Below are positions 42,710 to 55,265 of a DNA stretch of 64,000 nucleotides, piece by piece (positions within the stretch are counted from its first letter, which is position 1; every line of letters starts with the position of its first letter). The notes under the pieces are model-generated. The model was not told where the DNA came from. It saw only the letters and a list, made by a program, of their open reading frames with translations, and made no database searches. Source of the DNA: Litoditis marina (Eukaryota; Nematoda; Chromadorea; Rhabditida; Rhabditidae); NCBI GenBank assembly GCA_964036275.1, contig OZ038435.1, positions 2,170,001 to 2,234,000 of the forward strand, written 5' to 3'. The position numbers and the translations under genes were made by a program.

Positions 42710-45700
42710 ATGTCGTTATCGGCAGAAGGCTATGATCCAGCTCAATCAAAGTTCGAGGTAAGGAGGACAAAAGCTCTCCTAACCGGTTCGCTCTATCCGA
42801 AGCAAGTGTATGTTTCCCACTCCCGTTGTGTTCTTAGTTTGATTCTCTTGTGTTCTGGCAGAGCTTTGTTCATTCTGGCGTGTATAAGGATCAAACTACA
42901 ACGAGACAAATAGTCTCTCTCATGAGCTGTGGTACTCAGTGAACGTTTTGCGAATATCATACGATTCCTCTTCACCTCAAGGCAAATAATAGATTGCACA
43001 AAAACTGTTCGTACAACTCTGCCAATTTTTCAAACTCCTAGACAGTCTTTCATAAACTTTTCAACAAAAACCTCATGTTTATGTGTTTGGCTGTATTTCA
43101 GCAACAATCAACGAAGGAAATATCATATGGGCTACCGAATTCTAGAAGTATCCTTTGTTTTACCGATTTATTCAGACTTAAAATGCAAAAAGACATCAAG
43201 TTTAAGGTAATCACTTTACTCATACCTGATCACCTACGTTTGAACTTCCAGGGTAATGTAGCATCTGGTTCAGCGCTGGCGGAAGAAACCAAAAACACGC
43301 CTTCATTAGAGGGTCCTGAGCCGCTGTTCGTGACTCCAGGTGGGCGTGGCCAAATTCGAGTTGTAGTTTGATCTGTATGCACATCATACATTTTATGTAT
43401 TCTTCATACGAAACTCTAGAGAAGCAAGAGCATAATGAAGATCGTGGTGTAAGGGAGAGTATAGAGTAGTCAGAATTGATACTTAGCGTTGAAACGAATA
43501 TTGGATCAGAACGTAGTGGTAGGTTGCAAGCAGTTTCATTACTATAATATGGACCATACTTCTGTAACGTGTATTCACTTGTAATTTGAAGAAAAGCAAC
43601 AAATTGGCTCTATATCACTGCTCGTGTGTTATTTTTAATGTATTTCAATGTTAAAGTGATACTACAAGCAGTATCTCCCTTTTACAGGATTCGCAAGTGA
43701 CCCGACAGAAGAGCACAGTCTATGGTACGAGACGGTCATGTTTTCCATGACTCTATTCAGTTTCCATGTCGGCTCTAGCAACCTGCTGAGGTTTCCCGTG
43801 AGCGCACTTAACCTGGGAGGACGTGAGTTCCAGTCGTTTCGGTTTCATTTGGATGGGTGATCTGAATTCGAAACTGAACTGAACGTTGATCTGCATAGAC
43901 AACCTAAGTGAAGCTTCCACTTTGCTCGCCTATTTTTCAAAATTTATCTGAAAAAAAGTACAAATTTCTTATTCATCTTTTCTTATTTACCTGATTACAG
44001 CATATAGTCGCCATTTTCCCCATAAAGACAGCAGAGGGTTCAATTTATTGAGCGATGCGGGCGAGCGGTCGTTGATTATCTGCCAGCAGTTGAGAGAGTG
44101 AGCAGATCAATGATACGCAGACGAACTGGCCGCTCGCCAAACCCCATCCCATACAAAATCGATGGTACGGTGTCCACAACGGTTTGACAAATCCTATATC
44201 AGAGTACGTATGCTGGAAGATCCCGGCATGTTCATCCCATCCTGCGTCTCTCACTCTGCCTCACTATTTCTCGTCTCTTACATCCCGGCGATATGTAAGA
44301 GCAGAGAAACAACGTATGTTTGAGGAGACGCAGCATGGAATAATAATGCCGGGATCTTCTAGCATACGTACTTAGGAAAACAGTCAATCTTATCATTTTC
44401 ACACTCTGGTTTTCTCCCAACTGTTTCTACAACTAACACTACAATTGAAAAATGGTATAAATATTATTTATCCAGTTATTTTCAGTTTACTTCATTACGG
44501 TCTACTTCTGTGTTCTATTGTTGATTGGATGTCCTATGTCGTTCTTCGAATGTATTGTGGGCCAATTGAGTCAAAAAGGCATCTCCAATGCTTATGGAAC
44601 CTATGGAAGAGCGTTCAAAGGTCAGTTCACAGTTATTGTTTTGATTTGTTTTTGACATACATTCATCGACTGTTGCACTTGCTCATAAAAGATAGAATAA
44701 AATTTAAATCGGCTTCAAAAGATCATATTATCAATGAAATACTCTGCGGTTTACGGACGGGAATTTACGTACGACAAAGTTTATGATGTGTTACAACAAC
44801 TCTTTTAATGAACAAGAGTTCAATTCAGTCGTTGAAAGGTCATAGTTATTATCTTCAGGCGGCGTTGCAGTTCATCAAACATCTAATGAGATACCTCATG
44901 AGCTATTTGCATGAGCATCTCATGAGATTCTATTGATTTCCATGCTACAACATTGAGAGTTCACGAGTAGGTCATGAGATAACTTATGAGAAACTCATAT
45001 CAACTTCTCATGAGATTGGAAGGATCGCTACGCCGCCAGAGTGATTAAAAGTTCATAACAATCTTGAAACATACATAATCGGTATTTCTGGAACCAACGT
45101 CATGTATTTCCAGGAGTTAGCTATTCGTTCACTTTCGTGGCGTTTTGCATGATCTTCCAAGAAAACATGTCCATTAGTTATTTGGTGTCATCATTCAGTT
45201 CGGGAGAGACTGCTATCTTCTGTGGAAATACATGGAACACGCCTGGTAGGTGGCGTCCAAAGTGCGTCACGCGTGTGATACACGTGAAGGGCACGTGTAA
45301 TACACGTAGAGGTAGTTGGGACCAGAAACAGCATCACGTGACAAATAATATGTATTGGCGCAGTTATTGCGCTGAACAGTATTAGTCAAACCATTGTGGA
45401 CATCGTACGATAAATTTTGTTAGGGCGGAGTTCGGCGAGCGGTCCGCAAGTCTGCGTACTTTGATCTACATGAACTATGATCTTTGACACTCTTTCTTAT
45501 CCTCTCACAAGTAATCAACGACCGCTCGCTCGACCTCTTTTAATCGATTTGACTTTTTGCTGTCTTTACGGGGGAAATGATCATTACAGAACATGGTCAT
45601 ATTCTCTGGAATGCTGGAATGTTCTCTAAAACTTTCAATCCCCTCCTGAAACTTGTTTTACAGAATGTGTATCTGTGTTTGGTACCTTGAACTGTGGAAC

Positions 45701-48700
45701 AAACAACACCTCCCCCTACTGTCTGTCATCGGATATAAACAACAACAAATCGGTTCACACAGACGCCATGCTAGAGTTCAACAGGTAAACTATGGTGACG
45801 ATAATAGCTCAGTAGTAGTCTGAACATACTATAAGCATCGAAATCAAACTACAAACAGAGCGGGATAGAGTAAAATACACCGTAAGGTTCTTTTTCCCGA
45901 TGCTACTATGTTTAATCGTTGATAGAGAAACTCTTAGAGAGAACCTCAATATTAGTCATATTTTGATCTCGATACACGCAATTCGTCAACTTCGACCGAT
46001 CAGCAACGACATCAAGCTACAAACACAGCGGAATGGATAGGAACACCGTATAGGCATGCTTCCTAAAATGTAAGCCCAATACTGCTGATGTAATCTGGGT
46101 TTTTCTGTAGAGTTCCTGTTGCGATTAGTATGAATCAATTTATCATATTTCAGAAGTGTACGCAACGGGTTGACTGCCTTTTCATTTGAGGTGATTTTTC
46201 GTTTTTACCTAGATTTATTTTAAATTTTAAACATGTCAATCGTTATCGTCAATAGCTATATGAGTAATTCTGATGTCGCTATGATTCTTTCTAGAGGTCA
46301 CATTTCAGGAATTCTTGGTGCTCCTCACTATGAGTTTGTCAATTCTTGGTGTGGGATATTTCGGACCATTCTGGCTATTTGTATTCTACTCTTTCGCAGG
46401 CGAGTGATCTTTGAGATTGGCTTATAAAGGGAGACTGAGGTTATTATCACTCTAAAACATTTGCGCCAGTTCTCTGCCATAGGCAGCTACAGAAGTGAGT
46501 GCGCGTGGAAATCAATGAGGCAGCAAACATGCTGAGACAGTCTGCGTCTCTTTGACCTGCACATTCTCGTCGAGTTACAAAAGTGGCTGAACAAAACTGG
46601 CTGAACAACAGTCCGAGCTTTTCAAGCTGAAACATACTTTGTAAAAATCTTCTTTCATGAGCTTATGGCAGTTTGTTTTCTACAAAGTGTATAGAGTATA
46701 AGCTAAGATTTAACTTTAACGTAATTAGGACTATAATTGTATGAAGTATGTAAGGAAAAGTTCCCAGTAATTGAATATGATACGTTACTCTGTATCACGT
46801 CGTGCTATCGACACGTAAAGACATTTCATATGAAAGATTTTCTATTACAGCAGTTCTCACATTCGTGTTTCTGATAGCTATGGTGTTTAGCACATCTGAG
46901 CATTTTCTATTCGGACTGAAGCTAATATGGGAGAGAACTATCTATCACAAAATACTCACTCTCGAGGTACGGGCTTTTGGCTAAAAGAGGCATTATATTT
47001 ATAAATTTAAGAAAGCGAGAAATTGAGGTGTATGAACAACTTCCAACTTATAAGTTTGCCTTTAAAAACCAGCTCTTCAGATTATATAGCTCTTGGTATG
47101 TGTTTATACTACTATCCTTCTGTCACTTTCATTATTGGCTTAATTATCAATGGTTTTGGTAAACATTCAATATAACCCTTTTTTCAGGCCATGATTGAGG
47201 TGTGTATGTCGGTAATGTACTCTATCAGTCTAGGCGCCGTGGGCATAACTTCAGTAGCTTCCTTTCGAAAACCCAAAGATGGCTGTTTTATTGTGAGTTC
47301 CTAGGCTTTCTCTGAAGTTGAAAACCGAGTTGTTTACCAAGGTTTGCTAAAAACTCAAGTTGTAAATGGAGATTCAGACAGTTTACCAAGATATTGATGC
47401 ACAATTGTGCACCAATTTTTGATTTTACAACTTGATATCAACTAGTGACCAGTTTGGCGGGCGATCCTTGGTAAACAACTAATATTAGTGAGGAACATGA
47501 AGTTCTAATTCAGTTATTTTGCAGCCATCAGTAGTCGCCTGCGTTATCGACTTTGTGGGTGGAATGTTCGGGTTATTGATTATGTGTGGTTTGATGGGCG
47601 AAGCAATGCACCGATCGTCGCCCGGTTACTTGCTAGATATGATAAACGGTACGTTTTCTGCATCGGTTAGTTGTTTGGCTTGATAAACGGTACATTTTCT
47701 CTACCAAAACTTCTATAATGAGAACTTATGCTCTCTACTCTTTGAGCCAGTTTCTAAGCACGTTTGTGCCAATATGGGCCAGACAAAGGAACACCTACAA
47801 AGACGAGCAAGCACGTCTAGTTCGACTTCGGTTCACGTGCTTTTCCGTCAAATTTAAATACAACCCCGCTTATATTCGAATGTACAGTGCTGATGCTGAG
47901 TAAAACGAGTATACTACAGCAAGCCAATGATAACGTATTTGCTGATACTCGCTGTGTTTGTAGTTGGATCTCGTTTCGTTTTGGTCAGAGAGTGACTAGA
48001 ACTTAGCTTTGATCATCTTCTATATGTGAGTCATTCGGAACTATCTTATGCTGACGACAAAACTTCGCAGGCGCAAACTATGGCAATGGGTTCATGTCGG
48101 CTATTTTTCTGACTGGAGAAAATGGACTGCACTGGGACAGATTCTCATTGGCCGTGCGGATATTCCTCATAATACCCGGTGCCACCTGTACGTTTCACTC
48201 CAACTATAGATGCACTTGAGCTCGCTTTCAGAAATATTAGCTCACGAAAATGTCAAATACCTCGAAAACTTCAAACTTGGATGGATACATGATTCAGTGA
48301 CGAGCATTACTTCTGTATGAAACAACTCTTATCCAAGTATTTTGTTAATCCTGAGGTGTTGTAATCTTGATTACACTGTTGTTGATGTATATTTTCACGG
48401 TCAATGAACTACTATTATCTAACTTTAAGTAATGATAAAGTTAATATATTGATTTACATTCAGTGTTCCTTGTTTTCGGCTTGTTTATTTCTCAGATTTC
48501 AGCGTTCATTTGGTTCGTGGTAGCGTTCACGAGAGACAGTTGTACGACTATTCGGCAGAAACAGATTTGGTTCGGAATAGTCGCTGGATTCATGACGATC
48601 ATTTGTCTGCTCATCGCCTCCAGGGTAAAAATAATGGTCTTGTATTGTTGATAAAATAGCTAAATTTCTATTAACTTAGTCCATTCACTCCGATTACACA

Positions 48701-51342
48701 TTACTATAGTGAGTGCTAAATTCATAAATTTCTGTCTCTCGCCGGAATCGAACCTGCTAGCAAAAGATTCGTAGCAGGGCGCTAACCACAGCGCTAATAG
48801 AGCACACAACGGGAAGATTTGGAATCGAAGACACGTGTGCGAACACAGCGGAAATTGAGATATACAGTACCCTCCCGCCTTTCCGTTGGCGACGACTATA
48901 GGTGCCAAATTAGCCACGTCTCTATCTCCCAAGAATTGACATAGCTCGAGCTGGTATGTAGCCGGTTAACTTTACTAGTCTCATGAAATATAAACAAAAA
49001 TAAGGGCACTCCCTCAAACTCAGTGTGTGAGCTTGTGTTCATAAGCTTCTTAGTTTGATCATGATATATCCCTGTTTAGTTTTTGTGATATTAGACAGAA
49101 ATTTATCAAACTACAAACGCAGCGAGATAGTGTAACATACACGCCATAAGTAACAGCTAAGTTTGATAGAATAAAAACCTAATGCCTGTTTTCAGTTCGG
49201 AAAAAAACTGCACAACCTGCTGTTCACATTGAACGTCTTCGAAATGAATTTGCGGATCATGTTCTTCCTGGCCTTGACGATCGTCGTGTTTGTGTATGGT
49301 GAGCTCAAAATGACATTCTGAATCACAATTGTGCGGTGAAGCTAAGAATTTATAGACGTTCAACGGTTTTTGTGAGCACTGCCGCTAAAAACATGTTATA
49401 TGTGAGTAATAGGATACACGAAATTCTGGGTACGGGTTTCATATAAGTTCGTTATGTAGTGTGATGAATGTTTGATAGTTCACGGTCCTGATATATTACG
49501 TGTTTCCTATAAAAGTATAAAGATCAAACAACAACGAAGATGAGGTCACTTTCTACAAGAAGCATATTTTTAGGTGCGAACGAGCTGTATATCGATCTGT
49601 GTGAGATTTACGAGGAAAGTGAAGGCTGGAGAAAACTGATTTCTCCCAGTGGAACCATTGTCTTCACGGCATGGACAAAAGTGTGCCCCGTATTTCTTGT
49701 CGTTAGTTTTTTCAAGCTTTATAACACTTTTTTTAGCGTTAGTACTAGAAGTAAATCGAATAATCACGTAAAGTTTTTCAATGAGAAATCGTGCACTTTG
49801 TCATTGCACGTTTTTTCAGCTCTGTTTAAAGAATCCGGCCCGCTTTAATTTTGACTTCTGAGTTAACAATGTGACCCTGTGGCAAATGAAAAACCATTAT
49901 CAAAACTATATACTTTTATAACCCTATCTTGCTTCGTTTTCTCAGAAAAGCGGCTTACGTAATGACACCGATAGGGGGTTGCGTACGGGGTATGCTCAAA
50001 ATAGCCTATAGAGGTACAAAAATGCTTTTAAAACACTTACATACGAATACCCAATTACATACGAATAGACTACAAAATTAAAATAAATCTGGATGTAAAT
50101 TTACCAAGTCAAGTCGCGTCACAGTGAAAATGTTCATGTCCCCTTCTTAATTGCTTGATATGCAAATTTTACAAATTTTTAATCAGAAAGTTTTTTCAAG
50201 GTCTATGGGAAGACACTTTAAGAAACTTCTCGAGCTTTTTAAATTTTTCATGAAACTCAAATTACAGCGGGACGGTTTCTTTGATAAATTTCACATGACT
50301 ATGCTATCGACTAACAGTATAGATCTCAAAAAATTATACGTCCAAGAGCTGTCACGTCATATCGACGCGAAGGCCTGGTTTCAGTTTTATGAAAGTAGGT
50401 GCTCCATGAAAATGCCACTAAAAGTCGTGTCGACCCTGCTATCACGAAATATTTTCGTCCAGAAAAATATATCACCAACTCTGTCCTATTTTCGCAGTGA
50501 TCGTTTTGATCTCGTTTTGTGGTTGACCGGTTCAAATTGACTTATTGATTGATTGATCGATCCATGATTGATTTATCGATTGATTCCAGATGACCGCTGC
50601 TATTCTGATAACCACTGAGGTCGCGTCGATAAATCATGTGCCCTGGTGGCCGTGGCTCTCCATGTTTATCCTGCCCAGTATCGGGTTGGGACTCGTTGTT
50701 GGGACCGCCATAGTTGAGGTGGTGAGGCAGTGGAGAAACGAGCAGGTAAGAGAGAGATCGAGTAGATTAAGGAGATTAAGACACTCTGATGTCAGTTATA
50801 GTCTTATTCTTTCTTACTGAAACTCCAACAGTATGATTGCGAAAATTACGTAAGCGTTATCGAAAATGTCGAAAATGTTTAGTTTACATTCAGTTCTTGT
50901 TTCCTGATACAAAAAGTTCAAGTACCATTGTAAAGATTAAATGTGTACTGTAGGAGTCTTTTTAGGAATGGTATTAACCATAAGAGAGATCAGGTAGATC
51001 AAGGATACGTAAACGCCCTGATGGATATGAAAGAAAGCTGAATAGAGAACTTACACATTAGCGTTCACGATTCCACACTGATTTGTTAAATTCTAAACAT
51101 TGATTCACTGTGACTGTGTTGAAACGTCCCTTCCTATAGAAGAAAAGGCTTCATAAGTGGGTTTCATATGTCTAAAGTTCTGTGAACAACATATATCTTT
51201 CAGAATTTGTATGATTGAACGGAGTTGAATTGAATTTCAGAGTTTGTGGGACTTGATCTACCCAACAGAGGAACATATGGCCTATTACCGAATCATGCGG
51301 AGCACTGCAATATTCGCTGTGGCAACTCCCTCAAAAGGTTAG
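42710..51342 (+). CDS. SLC6-family (sodium:neurotransmitter symporter-like) transporter
   Basis: About 17 exons. The first codes MSLSAEGYDPAQ (42710-42757) and the last ends FAVATPSKG at 51342. The order of membrane segments follows SLC6: TM1 with unwound N-x-x-RFP (SSNLLRFPVSALNLGG, about 43780), TM2 YFCVLLLIGCPMSFFECIVGQ, TM3 near 45150, a large extracellular loop with Cys and N-x-T/S sites (about 45670-45780), then SLSILGVGYFGPFWLF, FIGSVM-like TM6/7 (AMIEVCMSVMYSISLG), and later segments to 50740 (WWPWLSMFILPSIGLG). The protein is divergent, as are nematode-specific SNF proteins, so substrate is unknown. One intron near 46400 starts with GC rather than GT. Introns hold several inverted-repeat elements. 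The splice models of small exons are by eye. Confidence 0.8.
42826..42911. repeat. tagtttgatc/gatcaaacta inverted-repeat element
   Basis: Representative member of a family of ~85-bp elements. It starts cgttgtgttcttagtttgatt and ends ggatcaaactacaacgag. Other members at about 174-266, 5400-5485, 28509-28597, 28893-28975, 29484-29575, 47940-48020 and 49055-49135. Each array unit holds three. Confidence 0.65.
43990..44150. repeat. gcgagcggtc inverted-repeat element, copy 1
   Basis: In an SLC6 intron. Includes ccataaagacagcagag, gcgagcggtcgttgatta and, inverted, ggccgctcgcc. Its reverse-complement relative is at about 45420-45585. Confidence 0.55.
44203..44372. mobile_element. 170-bp MITE with ~28-bp terminal inverted repeats
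   Basis: GTACGTATGCTggaagatcccggcat at the left pairs with atgccgggatcttctAGCATACGTAC at the right. The interior also has partial self-complementarity (ctgcgtctc/gagacgcag). Non-coding; in an SLC6 intron. Confidence 0.7.
44866..45043. repeat. CTCATGAG-rich inverted-repeat element, copy 2
   Basis: Starts GGCGGCGTtgcag and ends gctACGCCGCC, giving clean 8-bp terminal inverted repeats. The interior has at least six ctcatgag-type palindromes. Related to 40850-41022. Confidence 0.65.
45420..45585. repeat. gcgagcggtc inverted-repeat element, copy 2
   Basis: Reverse-complement relative of 43990-44150: ggcgagcggtccgcaa at the left, and aatcaacgaccgctcgct then tgctgtctttacggggg at the right. In an SLC6 intron. 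Confidence 0.55.
48690..48905 (-). repeat. tRNA-derived SINE-like repeat, copy 2
   Basis: Minus-strand relative of 38629-38830. The tRNA-like part (about 48735-48800) reads TAGCGCTGTGGTTAGCGC...GCAGGTTCGATTCC, giving recognisable A and B boxes. The anticodon arm does not close properly, so this is a derivative, not a tRNA gene. Confidence 0.5.
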
Positions 51343-54300
51343 GAGACGTGCCTTATGCCTTATGAGACGTGTCTTTCCTTGTTTGTTGTCTTTTTTTTGT
51401 TCAACAAAAACCATTTGGTAGTTTGTCGTCCACTGTTAACCTACATTTTTTTCCTTATTGGAATATTTTGACAAAACTCGGTGAGGCTTAAACTAGAAAT
51501 ACATGATAATTGAAGAATCTGTGCGGTTTCCGCATTGCTTCTGAGCTAAAAGTCTAGAACTCTCGCTTAGTTATTTCCAATTCAAACACTCAACGTGAAT
51601 GCCGACTAGTAATATCCAGTTGTCAGTCGTAATTTGAAGAATTGACACAATACTTCATGTGCTATCAATAAAAAAAGAATGATGAAAACAATAATATAAT
51701 AACATTTTATAATTATAATATTATTATACATCATTATTGATTTGGCTATTCAGATCCGGCCATCATGACAACATCAAATGACAAGTGAGGAGTCACTGCG
51801 GAGCAGATTACATTGATATTACAAAGAGATTCTGAATATTTACATTGACAATGAATCATTCATCGAACTGTTTTTTCCGACAACTCTTTCACACTTCTCA
51901 TATAACAAACCCATTTGATTGGAAAAGGACAGAAACGAGATAGTTGTAACTTGTATAATACCTGACCTTCTGGAAACTTCTATTGGGTGTATAGTCGTTT
52001 TCATTCCTACCAAGACATAAAACACAGTATGATTACATAACTATCAGTCCCCCGGACGTTATCGGATAGGATGACGTTTTCCACATTCAATATTGATTGC
52101 ATATTACAAAAACTGCTCCAAAACGTTTTTTGAATAAGTTGAAGTTTGTCTTGGAAAATAGGTGTTGAAACTGTAGTAGTGTGGTAGGAATGGTGTGAAA
52201 TATAACCAATCTGTGTTGTGGTTGAATGTCTACACTCTCAACCCAGTGAGATAGTGAGATAAAACTATAAACCCGGTGGTATCGAAGATCAGAGCTACCT
52301 TTTTAGCTAAGTACATCGTGTGATTCCAAGTGAATAAGAGCTAAAATAGATCCTACAGTATTTAAAGTGGTTACTGCCAGTAATTTCTATTTGAGAAATG
52401 TGAGCACTTGACACAAACATGGTATTCAGAGAGAAAGTTAGTCATCGGTTAATATTATTTCCCACAAAGCACTGTTGTAGAAAATACGTATTTGTTACTG
52501 AATAATAACTTAGAATCCTGAAATAGCTTCTAGTAAATTGTAGCTGTTGTTGTACGTTTCATGAATTGCTGCAATCAGCTATAATGCTTCACATTAACGA
52601 ATAACGTGACGTTTACGATGTTTTTTTCCTGAAATAGACTAAAATCGAGAAGTATTTACGTCGTCAGTCGTCAAAGAACGCAATTTAAACAAAATAGCAT
52701 GTAACCAGCCATAATTTTTAGAGCTTTGATGCGTTAATCCGAAAAGAAAAATACATTCTAGGCTTGTTCTGCACGGGAGAACGGTGTGATTTCGGCTGAC
52801 TTGGTTATTTTCTGACTAGGTTAAAGACACTGAAGCAAAAAAAATTGCAAAATGCTTACAAATCGTACTCAAAAATTTGGCTTTGTAGTCGAGTTCAGAA
52901 CTCTTTAGCTATTTCGAGTTTCCGACTCGAAAACTTCCGAATGTGTCTTCACTTCAGAGTACTCCAGTTTTGAATCCGTCATATCGAAATGGTACTTCTT
53001 GCAGAGTTTATTTTCAAACTACAAGTTTTCACCTTTTTGAAAGTTTTACTAACTTTCTATAGATTAGGGTGGTCATGTTCCTCTTTTAATTATTGAGCTT
53101 ATCTCACTAAACTGACGTTACTGTTAAATACTGAGTGTATACAATTATTGTTAAGAACAACAAGTTTGTTTTGGAAGACACCTTGTCTGAATAATTCCAT
53201 GGCCCCTATCTTTGTTCGTAGCAACGCAGCCAAGTTGTATGTTATTACCGGTATGTTATTACCAACCGGGCAATCAGTTCAGCTAAAAGTTCCTCAAAAA
53301 TATTTTTCACTTTTCTTGGTAATCATTATCCACATCGAATCTCAACAACGGGAGAATTAGGGTCTTGCTAATCACCACTTTTCCTCCTCGTCCGCAAAGC
53401 ATTCATTGAACTAGCAATTGATTTCAACATTCTGCCATCATTCAGTAAGTCTTTTCGTCCTGTTTTCATTTTCTCAGAGGAGTTCAACTGATGATGACCG
53501 AACCCTCTGAGAAAACCCAAAAATCGTCTAGAATCAGGGTCGAAACGATTTTTGAGTTCATATTTTACTGAGCACGTTCATATAACTGTTCTGCCATCAG
53601 TTGTTGTGGTTTGATTCTTAATTTTTACTTTCTGCATGCAAATCGGCTCGCACTTATCTTTCAATCGTGCGCAGCGCGGAGCGCTGCACAGATCAGTTTT
53701 TGTTCTCAACTATGCAGACGTATTAAAAAGTTTTTCGTTTGCCCGTTTCTTCGTTATTTGTGAACCGTTATCCGAGAAACTTGCTGTGAGCAATTAAAGG
53801 GCATACATCTACAAGATTTGTGAGTTTGAATTCAAAATGACCCAGTTGACGTGAGTTGGAAGGGTGAACGTCTCGCAAAAATGACTTCCGTAACGGGGCG
53901 GCGGCGGCGGCGGCTACAAAAAAATGTCCGCCCTTCTTTCGGGGCACAGCTTCGCTCTCACTGAGAACTTCTGAACATGGTTTACACTGTTGTGAAGCGA
54001 AGAAAAAGTTGGGGTCTTTTTTAGTAACAGTTGCAAACTTTTTTTAAGGATGATAGGGTCTTAAATGATCTCAGAAAAATTTCTAAATCGACCAGTTTTG
54101 CGAAAATGAAAATGAAAAAAGGAGAATCAAGTGAAATTGATTCCTAAACTTGCTCAGAACTCGGTTGCGCGTACAGCCTAGTTTTCTTTTGCATTCACAT
54201 GTACAGTGGATACAATCTGTTCTAGTGAAAACGGATTGAGGTTCGACTCCCGCCTCGAACGGAAACATTTGCAATAGTCTGCTAGTAGAATTTTCAGTTA

Positions 54301-54385
54301 TCCCAATGCTCAATGATGTGTCAAACTTGATCAAATTCTCTTGCATTATTATCACTTAGTTATATATTATTTTGATAAGAGTTTC
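51343..54385. other. Intergenic region after SLC6
   Basis: AT-rich, with only short open frames that I do not support as genes. The only structured piece is a dispersed repeat near 53640-53940: an almost perfect gcgcagcgcggagcgctgc palindrome at about 53672, followed by ggcggcggcggcggcgg at about 53898. Confidence 0.5.
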
Positions 54386-54391
54386 TCCGTA

Positions 54392-55265
54392 ACTATAGAA
54401 AAAGAGGTCAATTAGTATAAAAAACGAGTGTCAAGAAAGTAAAGATTAGTTTTAGACGTCACATAAACGAAAAATATAAAACAGGTCCAATGAACGGATA
54501 TTAAGAGAGAAAGGCTAATCTCGCTTGGTTGCAAATTACACAAATTATCATAAACATTACTCAGTACCGATGATGATGAAACATCTTAATAGATTACACG
54601 AAAATCCAGCTTGGCCTTTCTCTCTTGATATCCGTTCATGGTTCATTGGACCTGTTATTTATTTTTCGTTTATGTGACCTCTAAAACTAATCTTTACTTT
54701 CTTGACAATCGTTTTTATACTAATCAAATTTAGTTCCAGAAATGAGCAATCGAACTGATTTCCCGTCTCTCTCGTCATACGGTTTCATCATATCCGGAAT
54801 CGTGAGTTTTCATTTAAAAAAAGTAAACCACTTTTTTTTCTGACAAAATCATCCAGTAACGAAAAAGTCAAACGAAAGTTGTGAAAGTTGTGAGGCCAAG
54901 CCAAACACTTATCTCATTAGTATAAAAAACGGATGTGAATTTTTGGATGAAAAGTGTGCAAGAAATATGAAAGAAGTCCAATAAAAATATTTTGAGGAAA
55001 AGGCTAATCTCGCTCGGTTTAAAGTTTCAGAAAAAATGGATACCGAATTTTTTGTTACCGAAAAGAAAACTTCTGACTGCGACTCACAATGATCACTCTT
55101 TTACACTCTGTTTTTTTTTCAACAAAAGCGAGATTAGCCTTTTCCTCAAAATATTTTTATTGGACTTTTTTATATTTCTTGCACACTTTTCATCCAAAAC
55201 TAATCTTAACTTTCTTTACATCCGTTTTTTTATACTAATTGAACTCTTTTTCTATAGTTACGAAG
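54392..55265. mobile_element. Composite long inverted-repeat elements flanking receptor exon 1
   Basis: Two elements with long terminal inverted repeats, 54413-54727 and about 54914-55243, share the end attagtataaaaaacg. The outermost ends also pair (taactatagaaaaagag at 54392 with its complement at 55249), so the pair may derive from one larger palindrome. The arms of the first are about 110 bp. Non-coding apart from the short receptor exon that lies between them. Confidence 0.7.
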
